From assembly GCA_014378155.1 (NCBI GenBank), contig JACMOF010000203.1:1-20231 (forward strand): a stretch of 20,231 nucleotides of DNA. Reading direction: 5' to 3'. Origin of the DNA: Caulobacter sp. (GTDB lineage: Bacteria > Pseudomonadota > Alphaproteobacteria > Caulobacterales > Caulobacteraceae). How positions within the stretch are numbered: the first letter of the stretch is position 1; each line of letters begins with the position of its first letter. The notes beneath the pieces are model-generated. The model did no database searches, had not been told where the DNA came from, and saw only the letters and a program-made list of their open reading frames with translations. This document shows, piece after piece, positions 1 through 7,955 of this stretch. The position numbers and the translations under genes are program-made.

Positions 1-117
1 GGGTTCGGCGCGATCCAGCACCACGACCTTCGCCCCCTCCGCCATGAGCTGTGATGAGATCAGCGATCCCAAACCGCCGGCGCCGCCGGTCAGCAGAATG
101 GTTTTGTCTCTAAACAT
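1..117 (-). CDS. SDR-family oxidoreductase, N-terminal fragment
   Basis: Only the first 39 codons are inside the window; the gene runs off the left edge. The visible N-terminus begins MFRDKTILLTGGAGGLGS and carries the TGxxxGxG dinucleotide-binding motif of short-chain dehydrogenases/reductases (beta1-loop-alphaA of a Rossmann fold), followed by a second strand ending in VVVLDRAEP, where the Asp would be expected to favour NAD(H) over NADP(H). The ATG (115-117) overlaps the end of the upstream diiron-oxidase-like gene by 8 bases, which suggests translational coupling, so it is probably the last or a later gene of the operon starting near 2943. The catalytic Ser-Tyr-Lys residues lie outside the window, so the substrate cannot be judged. 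Confidence 0.85.
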   Translation of the reverse strand, partial: MFRDKTILLTGGAGGLGSLISSQLMAEGAKVVVLDRAEP

Positions 118-772
118 AGGCCACCCGATCATGAGGGATTGAGCGGAAGACGTCGGCGAAGCGGTCGAAGATCGCCTTGGCGACCTCGATGATCGCGGCT
201 TGGTCGTCGGGGTCGGTTACCTCGTCCATCAGCTTCTGGAAGAAAACGAGGTGCTCCATGTCCAGCGAGCCATGCGACGTCAGGTAGCTGAAGCACTCCG
301 GCCCCAGGTTCAGGTTCTTGGCCACCGCCTCGGCGCCCTGGGTCGCCAGGCGCACGCTGGTCCCCTCCAGCACGAAGACCATGCCGAAGAAGCCCATCGG
401 GTTGACCTTGGCGATGTAGTCGTAGGCGAAGGCGACCATGCGACGGGTCGCCTCGCGGGGCTCGCCCAGCCGCACCGCCTCGGGATCGCCGCCGCAATGG
501 CGAATGTCGTTGAGGATCCAGGCTTCGTGCCCCGTCTCCTCGGCGATGTACTCGTCGAGCGCATGGCGGAAACGGTCGCGGGCGTCATCCAACCCGGCCC
601 GCGCCGCCTGCATCAGCGGCACGGTGTGCTTCACGTGGTGATAGGCCTCGGTCAGATAGGCGATATAGGTCTCGCGCGAGATGCGGCCGGTCAGACCGTC
701 CTGGATCTGCGGCACGCTGGCCAGGGTCTGCTGACCCTCGGCGGTTTCGGCGACCAGTCTCTGGAAGAACAT
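110..772 (-). CDS. Heme-oxygenase-like (HDO/TenA-PqqC fold) iron-containing redox enzyme
   Basis: A 220-residue, mostly helical protein of the iron-containing redox enzyme / heme-oxygenase-like superfamily (relatives: TenA, PqqC and the diiron oxidases UndA, BesC and SznF). Numbered from the ATG at 772, candidate metal ligands fall in the expected order: E42 and H49 in an early helix (EAYHHVKHT), E78/E79 and H82 in EETGHE, E136 in the VLEG segment, and H167, D171 and H174 in the last ligand helix (SHGSLDMEH). Such enzymes use two irons and O2 to oxidise or cleave small substrates. The ATG follows an AGGAG 9 bases upstream; a TTG directly before it (775) is the alternative. The gene lies 15 bases after the AMP-ligase and overlaps the SDR gene, so one transcript is likely. 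The substrate is unknown; the ligand assignment is by eye. Confidence 0.85.
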   Translation of the reverse strand: MFFQRLVAETAEGQQTLASVPQIQDGLTGRISRETYIAYLTEAYHHVKHTVPLMQAARAGLDDARDRFRHALDEYIAEETGHEAWILNDIRHCGGDPEAVRLGEPREATRRMVAFAYDYIAKVNPMGFFGMVFVLEGTSVRLATQGAEAVAKNLNLGPECFSYLTSHGSLDMEHLVFFQKLMDEVTDPDDQAAIIEVAKAIFDRFADVFRSIPHDRVAYV

Positions 773-787
773 CAAGTCGGGCTCCTG

Positions 788-2236
788 TTACGAGGCTTGG
801 ATGAAGTCGCTGTGACGCGACAGCAGGACCGCCCGACGCGGGCGGCCATTGTTGGTGAGTTCGCCGGCGGCCAAGTCGAACGGTGCACGGATCTGCCAGC
901 GCTTGATCTGGGCGTAGTCGGGCAAGGCCTGGTTGGCGCGGGCCACCGCCCTGGCGATGCCCGCCTCGTCCATGTCCGGCAGCAGCGGCACGATCAGCGC
1001 GCCGAGCGCGGCCTGGGCCTCGCCGAACACCACCGCCTGGCGAATCTCGGGTTGGGCCAGCAGTTCGCTCTCGACCCATTCGGGCGCGACGTTGCGACCG
1101 AAGGCGGTGATGATGGTGTTACTGCGACGCCCCTCGATGCGCAGGAAGCCGTCGGCGTCCAAGCCGCCCAGGTCCCCGGTGCGGACTTCGCCGGTGTTTA
1201 GCGCGCCGCCGGCGTAGCCGAGGAAGGGATGCGGCCCGACGACGATCTCGCCATCCGGGGCGATCTCGACTCTGAGGTGTGACAGGGGCCGCCCCACGGC
1301 GCCGGCCTTGCGGGCGGCGGGCGTGTTCAGCGCCACGACCGAAGCGCATTCGCTCAGGCCGTAGCCTTCGTAAACCGGCAGACCCAGGGCGTCGGCCTGG
1401 CTCAGCAGTTGCGACGACACCTTAGCCCCGCCGACCGCCACCAGGTTCAGCTGTGGAAAGCGCGCGCCGGTGAAGGTCATCACCATCAGCAGGGCCCGCA
1501 GCAGTTCAGGCACGACGATCAGGCTGGTCGCTTCCTCGGCGGCGATGGCGCCGGCCAGGGCCGGCAGATCGGGCCGGAATGGATTGCCCAGGCCCAACAT
1601 CGCCGCCGGCAGCACATGGTAGCGCCCGCCGGCCAGCAGGGTCGTGTAGAGGCCCGCCACGTTCTCCAGCAGGATCGACAGCGGCAGCAGCGGCAGGTGA
1701 CGTCCGGCATAGTCAGCGCCAATCGCCTCGACCAGCGAGCCGGCCACCATCTCCATCTGGGCTTGCGACAAACAGACGCCCTTCGGTTGGCCCGTCGAGC
1801 CGGAGGTGTAGGTGATCTTGGCCGTGCCCGTCGGCAAGGGAACCTGGGCCGTGCGACGCGGCTTCACGTCGATCGGCGCGCCCGCCACGACCATCTGGCC
1901 GCCCGCCTCGGCCGCCTCGATCAGCAGGGTCGCGCCGGCGTCGGCCAAGGCGTGATCGCGCTGGGCCAGGGTGAAGAATCCCGGCAGCGGCAGGCTGGGC
2001 CAACCCAGGCGGATCAAGGCCAGGTCCAGAATCACCCAGGCCGGCCCGTTGGCCAGCTGGATGGCGACCGGCGCGCCGGGGCGTACCAGCGGCGCGAAGG
2101 CGAACAAGGCCGTGGCCGCGTGGCGCACCGCCTCGCCCAGCTGGGCGTAGGTCCAGGTCGCCGATGGCGTGCTCAGCGCGATCGCATCGGGCGAGGCGCA
2201 AGCGTGGGCGTCGATCGCCCGCAGGACGCTGCTCAT
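788..2236 (-). CDS. AMP-dependent acyl ligase/synthetase (ANL superfamily)
   Basis: A 482-residue adenylate-forming enzyme that would activate a carboxylate with ATP, probably passing it to CoA or a carrier. Core motifs are in order: A3 phosphate loop TYTSGSTGQPKG (about 142-153), A5 YGLSE (292-296), A7 TGD (353-355), A8 hinge region (369-389, with GRNVAPEWVE), and an A10-like segment LTNNGRPRR (460-468). The A10 residue that is normally the catalytic Lys (NGK) is Arg465 here, so the adenylation half-reaction may be altered or another Lys may serve. The start ATG overlaps the stop of the hemolysin-family gene as ATGA, and the next gene follows after 15 bases. It is shorter than most long-chain acyl-CoA ligases and nearer the size of stand-alone acyl/amino-acid activating enzymes. 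Substrate unknown. Confidence 0.93.
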   Translation of the reverse strand: MSSVLRAIDAHACASPDAIALSTPSATWTYAQLGEAVRHAATALFAFAPLVRPGAPVAIQLANGPAWVILDLALIRLGWPSLPLPGFFTLAQRDHALADAGATLLIEAAEAGGQMVVAGAPIDVKPRRTAQVPLPTGTAKITYTSGSTGQPKGVCLSQAQMEMVAGSLVEAIGADYAGRHLPLLPLSILLENVAGLYTTLLAGGRYHVLPAAMLGLGNPFRPDLPALAGAIAAEEATSLIVVPELLRALLMVMTFTGARFPQLNLVAVGGAKVSSQLLSQADALGLPVYEGYGLSECASVVALNTPAARKAGAVGRPLSHLRVEIAPDGEIVVGPHPFLGYAGGALNTGEVRTGDLGGLDADGFLRIEGRRSNTIITAFGRNVAPEWVESELLAQPEIRQAVVFGEAQAALGALIVPLLPDMDEAGIARAVARANQALPDYAQIKRWQIRAPFDLAAGELTNNGRPRRAVLLSRHSDFIQAS

Positions 2237-2943
2237 CGGCCGATCTCCGCGCAGGCCGGATGGAGGCGAGGCCGGATGTCTTGGATCTCGACGGGCTCGG
2301 CGACCAGCATCTGGCTCAGGGGCCGCAAGGCCGGACCGATCGCGCCGGCCAGCAGCTCCGGATCGCGCTCGTAATAGGCGCCCCACTCGGTGGCGGACTC
2401 GCCCAGGCGGGAGGGCTCGGCGCGGGTAAGGACCTGGGTCTCGAAGCCGACACGGCCAAAACTGCGGCGCAGTTGGCGCGTGGCCGTGGCCACGGCGTGG
2501 GTGCAGCCGTGCTGATCGAGGTGGCGGGCCAGGGCCAGGAACAGGAACATCGAGGCGCCGACGCTGCCCGAGCCCAGATTGCCGATCTCGGCGACCCCGC
2601 AACGCGTCACCGGCTGGGCCAGCTTGCGGGTGATCGCGGCCTCGACGGGTTCGTCCAGATATTGCTCCAGGAACAGCGGTTCGGCGGCCGCGAACCGGAA
2701 GCCGACCGCGGCGTGGATACGCCCCTCGCCATCCTGGACGCTCATCAGCGTGGGGTAGTGCCGGCTGATCACGCCATTGAACGCCGTGGCGTAGGCGGCC
2801 TCGAGATAGGCCTCCACGCGCAGCCGCTCGGGCCGCATCAGGTGATGGATCGAGATCACCTTCGGCGTCAGGCCGGTGAAGCGCCGCATGCGCGCTTCGT
2901 CGAACCGCAAGCTGCCGCGCAGGGCGCCGTCGTCGATCATCAT
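2233..2943 (-). CDS. Thermostable hemolysin family protein (GNAT-like)
   Basis: A 236-residue member of the thermostable hemolysin family (named after Vibrio delta-VPH). Family-typical stretches are visible: RHYPTLMSVQDG, a GFRFAAAEPLFLEQYLDEPVE block, VAEIGNLGSGS, and a C-terminal TEWGAYYERDPELLAGAI. The layout (central strands, an acidic EIGNL segment, then FGRVGFE) resembles GNAT/acyl-homoserine-lactone synthase folds, so an acyltransferase role is at least as plausible as haemolysis; this is inference. There is no signal peptide, which argues against a secreted toxin. Two adjacent ATGs (2943, 2940) follow a GGAAG; a TTG at 2955 is another possible start. It is the first gene of the minus-strand operon and overlaps the ligase by 4 bases. 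Confidence 0.88.
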   Translation of the reverse strand: MMIDDGALRGSLRFDEARMRRFTGLTPKVISIHHLMRPERLRVEAYLEAAYATAFNGVISRHYPTLMSVQDGEGRIHAAVGFRFAAAEPLFLEQYLDEPVEAAITRKLAQPVTRCGVAEIGNLGSGSVGASMFLFLALARHLDQHGCTHAVATATRQLRRSFGRVGFETQVLTRAEPSRLGESATEWGAYYERDPELLAGAIGPALRPLSQMLVAEPVEIQDIRPRLHPACAEIGR

Positions 2944-3133
2944 CACTTCCAACAAGGCCGGTCTCCACGTCCTGGCGGGCGTCGCGACGCCCTTCGATGA
3001 GCCATGACGACGTGCTGTCCAAACCGCCTCAAAGGGATTGCGATTGCGCCAGGAGGCGGCATCGGAAAGACTGGCGCGGTCGTCGGATTCCCGCCGACGC
3101 GCCGCGACCCCGGCCGGAGCTTGGATCGAGTCC
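2944..3133. other. Divergent intergenic/control region
   Basis: About 190 bases between the start of the hemolysin-family operon (minus) and the sigma-factor gene (plus). It should hold promoters for both. I could not pick a convincing -35/-10 pair or operator by eye. Reading continues in the sigma-factor frame back to TTG codons at 3038 and 3044; the one at 3044 has a GGGA six bases upstream, so part of this stretch could be coding if translation starts there. Third-position GC is low in that stretch, which favours non-coding. Confidence 0.4.
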
Positions 3134-3655
3134 TTGGACGACAGCGACGTCCATCCCCTGCTCGCCTGCTACCTCGAACGGCGGGAAGAGCTGGTGCGCT
3201 ACTTTCGTGTCCGGCTGCGGTCCGAGGAAGCCGCCCAGGACCTGGTGCAGGACATCTATCTGAAGATCACACCGCCGCCGGCCGCGCCGGTCGACAATCC
3301 CGCCGCCTATCTCTACCGGCTGGGCACGAACCTGATGCTGGACCGGATCAAGGTCCAACGACGAGCGGGCCAGCGCGACGCCCAGTGGCGCGGCGCGGGC
3401 GGTCCCAGCGCCACGGACTGGGAGGCTGCCGACGAGCCCCGCGCCGACGACGCCCTGGCCGCCCGCCAGCGCCTGGCCCAGATCGTCGCGGTCGTGAACG
3501 GCCTGCCGCCCGCCGTGCAGGAGGCGTTCCGCCTGCACAAGCTGGAAGGCCTCAACCACGCCGAGACGGCGGCGGCCATGGGCGTGTCGCGCTCCAGCAT
3601 CGAGAAGTACATCATGACCAGCCTCAAGCGCATCCTCGCCAAGGTCGGCCGATGA
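3134..3655 (+). CDS. ECF RNA polymerase sigma factor, FecI-like
   Basis: An extracytoplasmic-function sigma factor expected to direct transcription of the downstream receptor genes when released by FecR signalling. Sigma region 2 spans the segment from ERREELVRYF through the acidic AAQDLVQDIY core to AAYLYRLGTNLMLDRIK; sigma region 4 is the C-terminal helix-turn-helix LPPAVQEAFRLHKLEGLNHA followed by AAAMGVSRSSIEKYI. A Pro/Ala- and Asp-rich linker joins them. The start is uncertain: TTG 3134 gives the length and N-terminus usual for this family (173 residues), while TTG 3038 or 3044 would add about 30 low-complexity residues. It lies 100 bases upstream of fecR-like and in the same direction as a TonB receptor, the classical FecI-FecR-FecA order. 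Confidence 0.9.
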   Translation: MDDSDVHPLLACYLERREELVRYFRVRLRSEEAAQDLVQDIYLKITPPPAAPVDNPAAYLYRLGTNLMLDRIKVQRRAGQRDAQWRGAGGPSATDWEAADEPRADDALAARQRLAQIVAVVNGLPPAVQEAFRLHKLEGLNHAETAAAMGVSRSSIEKYIMTSLKRILAKVGR

Positions 3656-3755
3656 TGTCCGGAAACCTTCTGAAGAAAGTTTGGAGGCGCCTGGGCGTTT
3701 GTGGCGTCATTGGGGCGAGCAACGAGGCTTGGGCCTCAGGGAATGGTGAGCACCG

Positions 3756-4772
3756 ATGAGCGGCGCGGACGACATGACGGCGACCAACGCCCTGCGCGAC
3801 GACGCCGTAGCGTGGCTGGTTCGCGTCCAGTCGGATCAGGCCGGCGCCGACGACTGGGCCGCGTTGACCGCCTGGTTGGAAGCCTCGGACGACCATCTCG
3901 TGGCCTTCGAACAGGTCGAAGCGGTCGCGGCGGAATTGTCCGAGCGCGCGCCCGAGATTTCTCCGGCCCTGAAGCCGGCGACGTCGCGGGTCGTTCCTCT
4001 GCGGCGCCGCGCCGCCCTGCCCGTCTGGTCCGCTGCGGCGGGCGCCGCCGCGGTCGCCCTCCCCGTCGGGCCCCGTGCGGCGCCCCCCGCCGTGATCGCC
4101 CTCGTCGTCGGCCCGATGGCCTGGCGCGGTTATCAGGGGACGCCGACGGTCTACCAGACCCGCCCGGGCGAGACCCGCGAAGTGGCCTTGGCCGACGGCA
4201 CCCACATCCGCATGGACGCCGCCTCGACCCTGACCGTCCGGCTCGGCTGGCGCGCGCGGCGCGTCGAGATGGCCGAGGCCCAAGCGACCTTCGACGTCGC
4301 CAAGGACCCCGGCCGCGCCTTCCTGATCTCGGTGGGCGACCAGCAGGTACGGGTCGTCGGCACCGAATTCAACATCCGCCACTACGACAAGTCCGTTCGG
4401 GTGACCGTGCGTCGCGGGATCGTCGAGGTGCGCCAGCTCGCCCTGGGCCAAACGCCCGTCGCGCGCCTGGTGGCCGGCCAGAGTTTGAGCCATGTCGAAG
4501 GTGCGCCGAGATCGGTCCAAACCGCGACCGACCCCAACCCCGCCTTCGCCTGGACTGAAGGCCGGATGGTCTGCGACGACGAGACCCTGGGCGACATGAT
4601 CGCCTATCTGAACCGCCGCTATCCCGTGCCGATCAAGATTTCGCCCGCGCTCGCCGGCAAACGCTTCTCGGGCGTCCTGGAGCTGGGCGACGAGAATCTC
4701 GTGATCAAACGCCTCGCCAGCTACTTTTCGCTGTCCGTGCATCGCACCGACAGCACAATCGAACTACGGTAG
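3756..4772 (+). CDS. FecR-family anti-sigma/transmembrane signal transducer
   Basis: A 338-residue FecR-type protein that would bind the adjacent sigma factor in the cytoplasm and the STN domain of the receptor in the periplasm. Residues 1-80 form the cytoplasmic N-terminal (DUF4880-like) domain with the family pattern around DDAVAWLVRVQS and AALTAWLEASDDHLVAFEQVE. A membrane segment follows near 90-125, unusually split by a Pro-rich patch (LPVGPRAAPPA). The periplasmic FecR domain begins at YQTRPGETREVALADGT and includes VVGTEFNIR and VRRGIVEVRQL; the C-terminus (MIAYLNRRYPVPIKI onward) is the STN-like DUF4974 module. The ATG at 3756 has only a weak ribosome-binding site. A second ATG seven codons in is possible. 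Confidence 0.92.
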   Translation: MSGADDMTATNALRDDAVAWLVRVQSDQAGADDWAALTAWLEASDDHLVAFEQVEAVAAELSERAPEISPALKPATSRVVPLRRRAALPVWSAAAGAAAVALPVGPRAAPPAVIALVVGPMAWRGYQGTPTVYQTRPGETREVALADGTHIRMDAASTLTVRLGWRARRVEMAEAQATFDVAKDPGRAFLISVGDQQVRVVGTEFNIRHYDKSVRVTVRRGIVEVRQLALGQTPVARLVAGQSLSHVEGAPRSVQTATDPNPAFAWTEGRMVCDDETLGDMIAYLNRRYPVPIKISPALAGKRFSGVLELGDENLVIKRLASYFSLSVHRTDSTIELR

Positions 4773-4801
4773 CGCCGTCCTGAACATCGGAGGGTGTTTC
4801 G

Positions 4802-7216
4802 TTGCGAGCTGACGCATGGCGGCGCTGGGCGCTGGCTTCCAGCTTCGCGTGCGTGGCCGGATGGAGCAGCTATGCTTCGGCGGCCCAGCCCCGCTTGGCG
4901 TTCGACATCCCCGGCAAGCCCTTGAACGCCGCCCTGGTCGATTTCGCCATCCAGGCGAAGATCTCGATCAGCACGCAGGCCGCCGCCGGTTGCGCCCCGA
5001 CCAGCCAGCCGCTTCGGGGTCGCTTCACCCTCCACGCCGGATTGACCAAGCTGCTGGCGGGAACCAACTGCGGCTTTCGGCTGATCGACGCTGGCGCCGT
5101 CGAGATCGTCCGCCTGCCACCCGCCAAGCCCGTCGCTCGAAAGGCCCTCCAAAGCGCGTCCGATCCTGCCACCTCACTCGGCGAGCTGGTCGTGGTGGCG
5201 ACACGCCGCCTAACCCCCGCCGATCGCCTCGCCTACGCCGTCAGCGCGGTCGAGGGCTCGGCGATCATGGGGCAAGCCCTACGCGACGCCAACGACCTGG
5301 CGCTGGCCGTTCCGGCCATGACGGTCACCAATCTGGGTCCAGGCCGCGACAAGATCATGCTGCGGGGTTTGTCGGACGGACCGCTGACCGGCCGCACCCA
5401 GTCGATGGTCGGGCTCTATCTCGACGACACCCGGCTGACCTACAACGCCCCCGACCCCGACCTGCTGCTGATCGACATGGCCCAGGTCGAGGTCCTGCGC
5501 GGGCCGCAGGGCGCGCTCTATGGATCGGGGTCCCTGGGCGGCGTCCTGCACCTGGTCAGCGAGCAACCCCACGCGGATCGCTTCGAGGCCTGGGTCGCGA
5601 CCAACCTCGGCGCCACGCACGGCGGCGACGCCTCCGACGGCCTGTCCGGCATGGTCAACCTGCCAATCCTCAACGGTCGCGGCGCGGTCCGCGTTGTGCT
5701 CTATCGCGATCAGCAGGGCGGCTATATCGACGACGCCGGGCTCGGCCTGAAGAACGTCAACCGCACGCTTCGCTCTGGGGGGCGGGTGAATGTGAAAGTC
5801 GACCTGGGCGACGGCTGGACCCTCACGGGCGGCGGCGGCGCCCAATTCATCAACTCGGACGACACTCAGTACGGGCTGGCGACCGAAGCGCCCTATACGC
5901 GTCGCAACCACGTGCGCGAGCCGCACGACAACGACTTCGCCGAGGCGCACCTGAATCTGAAGGGCCAGATCGGCGCCGTCCAGGCGCGTTGGACGATCTC
6001 GGCGGTCGATCACGACATCACCAGTCGCTATGACGCCACCGCCGCGCCGCCCATCTCCCCGGCTCCCGGCCCCGCGGCCTATGACGACGACGATCGCACC
6101 CACAGCCTGGTCACTGAGGGCTCGCTCGCGGCGGCCGATGACGCCCGCTTGCAATGGCTGGTCGGCGCCTTCCTGGCCCGCACTCAGCAGGACATCGATC
6201 TAGCGCTGACGCGTCTTGCCGACCTACCGGCCGAGGCCTTCGCGGAAAAGCGACGTGACACGCTTGACGAGGCGGCGCTCTACGGCGAGGCGACCTTGCC
6301 CATCGGCCGATCCCTGAGCGTGACGCTCGGCGGTCGGGTTTTCACCTCCAAGACCCGCGTGAACAGCCACAGCACGGCCCTGACCGGAACGATCGCGCCG
6401 TTCTCGGGCAGCTTGGACCAGTCCGGATTCGCGCCCAAGATAGTGCTATCCTATGCCCTTTCACCAAGCGCCTTGATCTATGTGCAAGCGACCGAGGGCT
6501 ACCGAGCAGGCGGGTTCAACACGACCGGGCCGTCCGGCCAGGTCTTCTCCGCCAGCGGCCAGGCCGAGCCGCGCCGCCTTTATGACAGCGACGAACTCTG
6601 GAACCTGGAGGCCGGCGGCAAGGTTTCCCTGCTCAACGGCCGCCTGCGCCTGCGGGCAACGGTCTTTCAGGCCAGTTGGAAGGTCATCCAGAGCGACGAG
6701 CTGCTGCCCCCGGGCCTGCCCTACACCGCCAACATCGGCGACGGGCGCAACCTGGGTCTGGAGTTCGAAGGCGCCTACCGCGTGGCCGGACTGCGGTTGA
6801 ACGCCAACCTGCTCTTCAACGCCCCCGAACTGGAGAAGGCCAACCCCACCTTCCCCGCGCGTAAAGACGTCAGCTTGGCCGGCGTGCCCCATTCCGCCGG
6901 GGGGGTGACGGCCCACTATGACTGGTCGCTGGGTTCGGACCTGACCTTGGAGCTGGACGGTCGTTACGCCTATGTCGGCCATTCCCACCTGACGTTCGAC
7001 GCGACGACCGCGCCCTTGATGGGCGGTTACGCGACCGGCCGCCTGGCCGTCGGTCTCGCCACCCGGCGCTGGCGAACGACCCTGGCCTTGGACAACCCGA
7101 CCGACACGCGCGGCGACACCTTCGCCTATGGCAATCCGTTTTCTCTGCGATCGACCGATCAGATCACCCCGCTCCGCCCTCGCACCGTCTCTCTCAGCGT
7201 CCGCGTCGCCTATTAA
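4802..7216 (+). CDS. TonB-dependent outer membrane receptor with STN signalling domain
   Basis: An 804-residue FecA-type receptor/transducer. The TTG start is supported by GGAGG eight bases upstream and gives a clear signal peptide (MRADAWRRWALASSFACVAG, cleaved near ASA-AQ). Residues about 30-105 form the secretin/TonB short N-terminal (STN) domain that signals to FecR. A TonB-box-like ELVVVATRR follows near 128, then the plug (DLALAVPAMTVTNLG, MLRGLSDG, VEVLRGPQGALYGSGSLGG) and a 22-strand-type barrel with the usual GYRAGGFN and ending SVRVAY, with a terminal aromatic residue. The ligand is probably a ferric siderophore or similar metal complex because of the FecI/FecR pair; which one cannot be read from sequence. 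Expression is probably sigma-factor driven and iron-responsive. Confidence 0.95.
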   Translation: MRADAWRRWALASSFACVAGWSSYASAAQPRLAFDIPGKPLNAALVDFAIQAKISISTQAAAGCAPTSQPLRGRFTLHAGLTKLLAGTNCGFRLIDAGAVEIVRLPPAKPVARKALQSASDPATSLGELVVVATRRLTPADRLAYAVSAVEGSAIMGQALRDANDLALAVPAMTVTNLGPGRDKIMLRGLSDGPLTGRTQSMVGLYLDDTRLTYNAPDPDLLLIDMAQVEVLRGPQGALYGSGSLGGVLHLVSEQPHADRFEAWVATNLGATHGGDASDGLSGMVNLPILNGRGAVRVVLYRDQQGGYIDDAGLGLKNVNRTLRSGGRVNVKVDLGDGWTLTGGGGAQFINSDDTQYGLATEAPYTRRNHVREPHDNDFAEAHLNLKGQIGAVQARWTISAVDHDITSRYDATAAPPISPAPGPAAYDDDDRTHSLVTEGSLAAADDARLQWLVGAFLARTQQDIDLALTRLADLPAEAFAEKRRDTLDEAALYGEATLPIGRSLSVTLGGRVFTSKTRVNSHSTALTGTIAPFSGSLDQSGFAPKIVLSYALSPSALIYVQATEGYRAGGFNTTGPSGQVFSASGQAEPRRLYDSDELWNLEAGGKVSLLNGRLRLRATVFQASWKVIQSDELLPPGLPYTANIGDGRNLGLEFEGAYRVAGLRLNANLLFNAPELEKANPTFPARKDVSLAGVPHSAGGVTAHYDWSLGSDLTLELDGRYAYVGHSHLTFDATTAPLMGGYATGRLAVGLATRRWRTTLALDNPTDTRGDTFAYGNPFSLRSTDQITPLRPRTVSLSVRVAY

Positions 7217-7253
7217 GGCGCCAAGGTCGCGGCATTCATCAAGGAACGCCGCC

Positions 7254-7955
7254 ATGCCCAGATCCTATCGCCACGCTGAAGCCCATCTGGTCTCTCGGAT
7301 TGGATGGCTGCGCGCCGCCGTGTTGGGCGCCAACGACGGCTTGGTCTCCACCGCCAGCCTGATCGTCGGCGTCGCGGCCGCCTCGGCCAAGCCGAGCGAG
7401 GTGCTGGTCGCCGGCGCCGCCGCGCTGGCGGCGGGCGCCATGTCGATGGCGGCAGGGGAATATGTCTCGGTCAGCTCGCAAGCCGACACCGAAAAAGCCG
7501 ACATCGCGCGCGAGACCCAGGAGCTGAAAAACGACGGCGAAGCCGAGCACGCCGAGCTGGCTCAAATCTACGTTGAACGCGGTCTTGAACCCGAGACGGC
7601 CAGGATCGTCGCCCAGCAATTGATGGCCAAGGACGCACTGGACGCTCACGCCCGCGATGAACTGGGCATCTCGTTGGCGACGGCGGCCCGCCCGGTGCAG
7701 GCCGCCCTCGCCTCGGCGGCGAGCTTCACGGTCGGCGCGGCCGCGCCTCTGATCGTCGTTGCGGTGGCGCCGGTGCCGATGATGGCGCCTGGCGTTGTGA
7801 TGGTGACCCTAGCTTGCCTGGTGCTGCTCGGCGTGGCCGGCGCCAAAGCTGGCGGCGCGCCGCCTTGGCGCGCGGCGGCGCGGGTCACCTTCTGGGGAGC
7901 CCTCGCCATGATCGTGACGGCGGGTATCGGCCGGCTGGTCGGCACGGTCATCTAA
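7254..7955 (+). CDS. VIT1/CCC1-family iron/manganese transporter
   Basis: A 233-residue member of the vacuolar iron transporter (VIT1/CCC1) family. Hallmarks are GANDGLVSTASLIVGVA in the first membrane helix (25-41), GAMSMAAGEYVSVSSQ in the second, a charged cytoplasmic metal-binding segment (roughly 85-140, rich in Glu/Asp/His: ETQELKNDGEAEHAELAQ) and three more C-terminal membrane helices ending GRLVGTVI. These proteins move Fe(II) or Mn(II) out of the cytoplasm. The ATG at 7254 has AAGGA eight bases upstream; the frame is open further upstream into the receptor gene but is not needed. Starting 37 bases after the TonB receptor, it may share its transcript, pairing iron uptake with iron efflux or storage. 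Confidence 0.93.
   Translation: MPRSYRHAEAHLVSRIGWLRAAVLGANDGLVSTASLIVGVAAASAKPSEVLVAGAAALAAGAMSMAAGEYVSVSSQADTEKADIARETQELKNDGEAEHAELAQIYVERGLEPETARIVAQQLMAKDALDAHARDELGISLATAARPVQAALASAASFTVGAAAPLIVVAVAPVPMMAPGVVMVTLACLVLLGVAGAKAGGAPPWRAAARVTFWGALAMIVTAGIGRLVGTVI

Noticed and set aside
788..3022. A 744-residue open frame covering the ligase and continuing through the hemolysin gene
   Set aside because: Only residues from the ATG at 2236 show ligase features; the upstream part is another frame of the hemolysin-family gene, whose own frame is clearly recognisable.
3661..3708. An ECF-type promoter (GGAAAC ... GGCGTC) before the fecR-like gene
   Set aside because: The two elements are much farther apart than the usual 16-17 bases, and no better pairing was found.
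3652..3759. A possible 35-residue peptide gene between the sigma factor and fecR-like genes
   Set aside because: Starts inside the sigma-factor stop region with no ribosome-binding site of its own, no recognisable homology, and fits the leader of fecR-like just as well.
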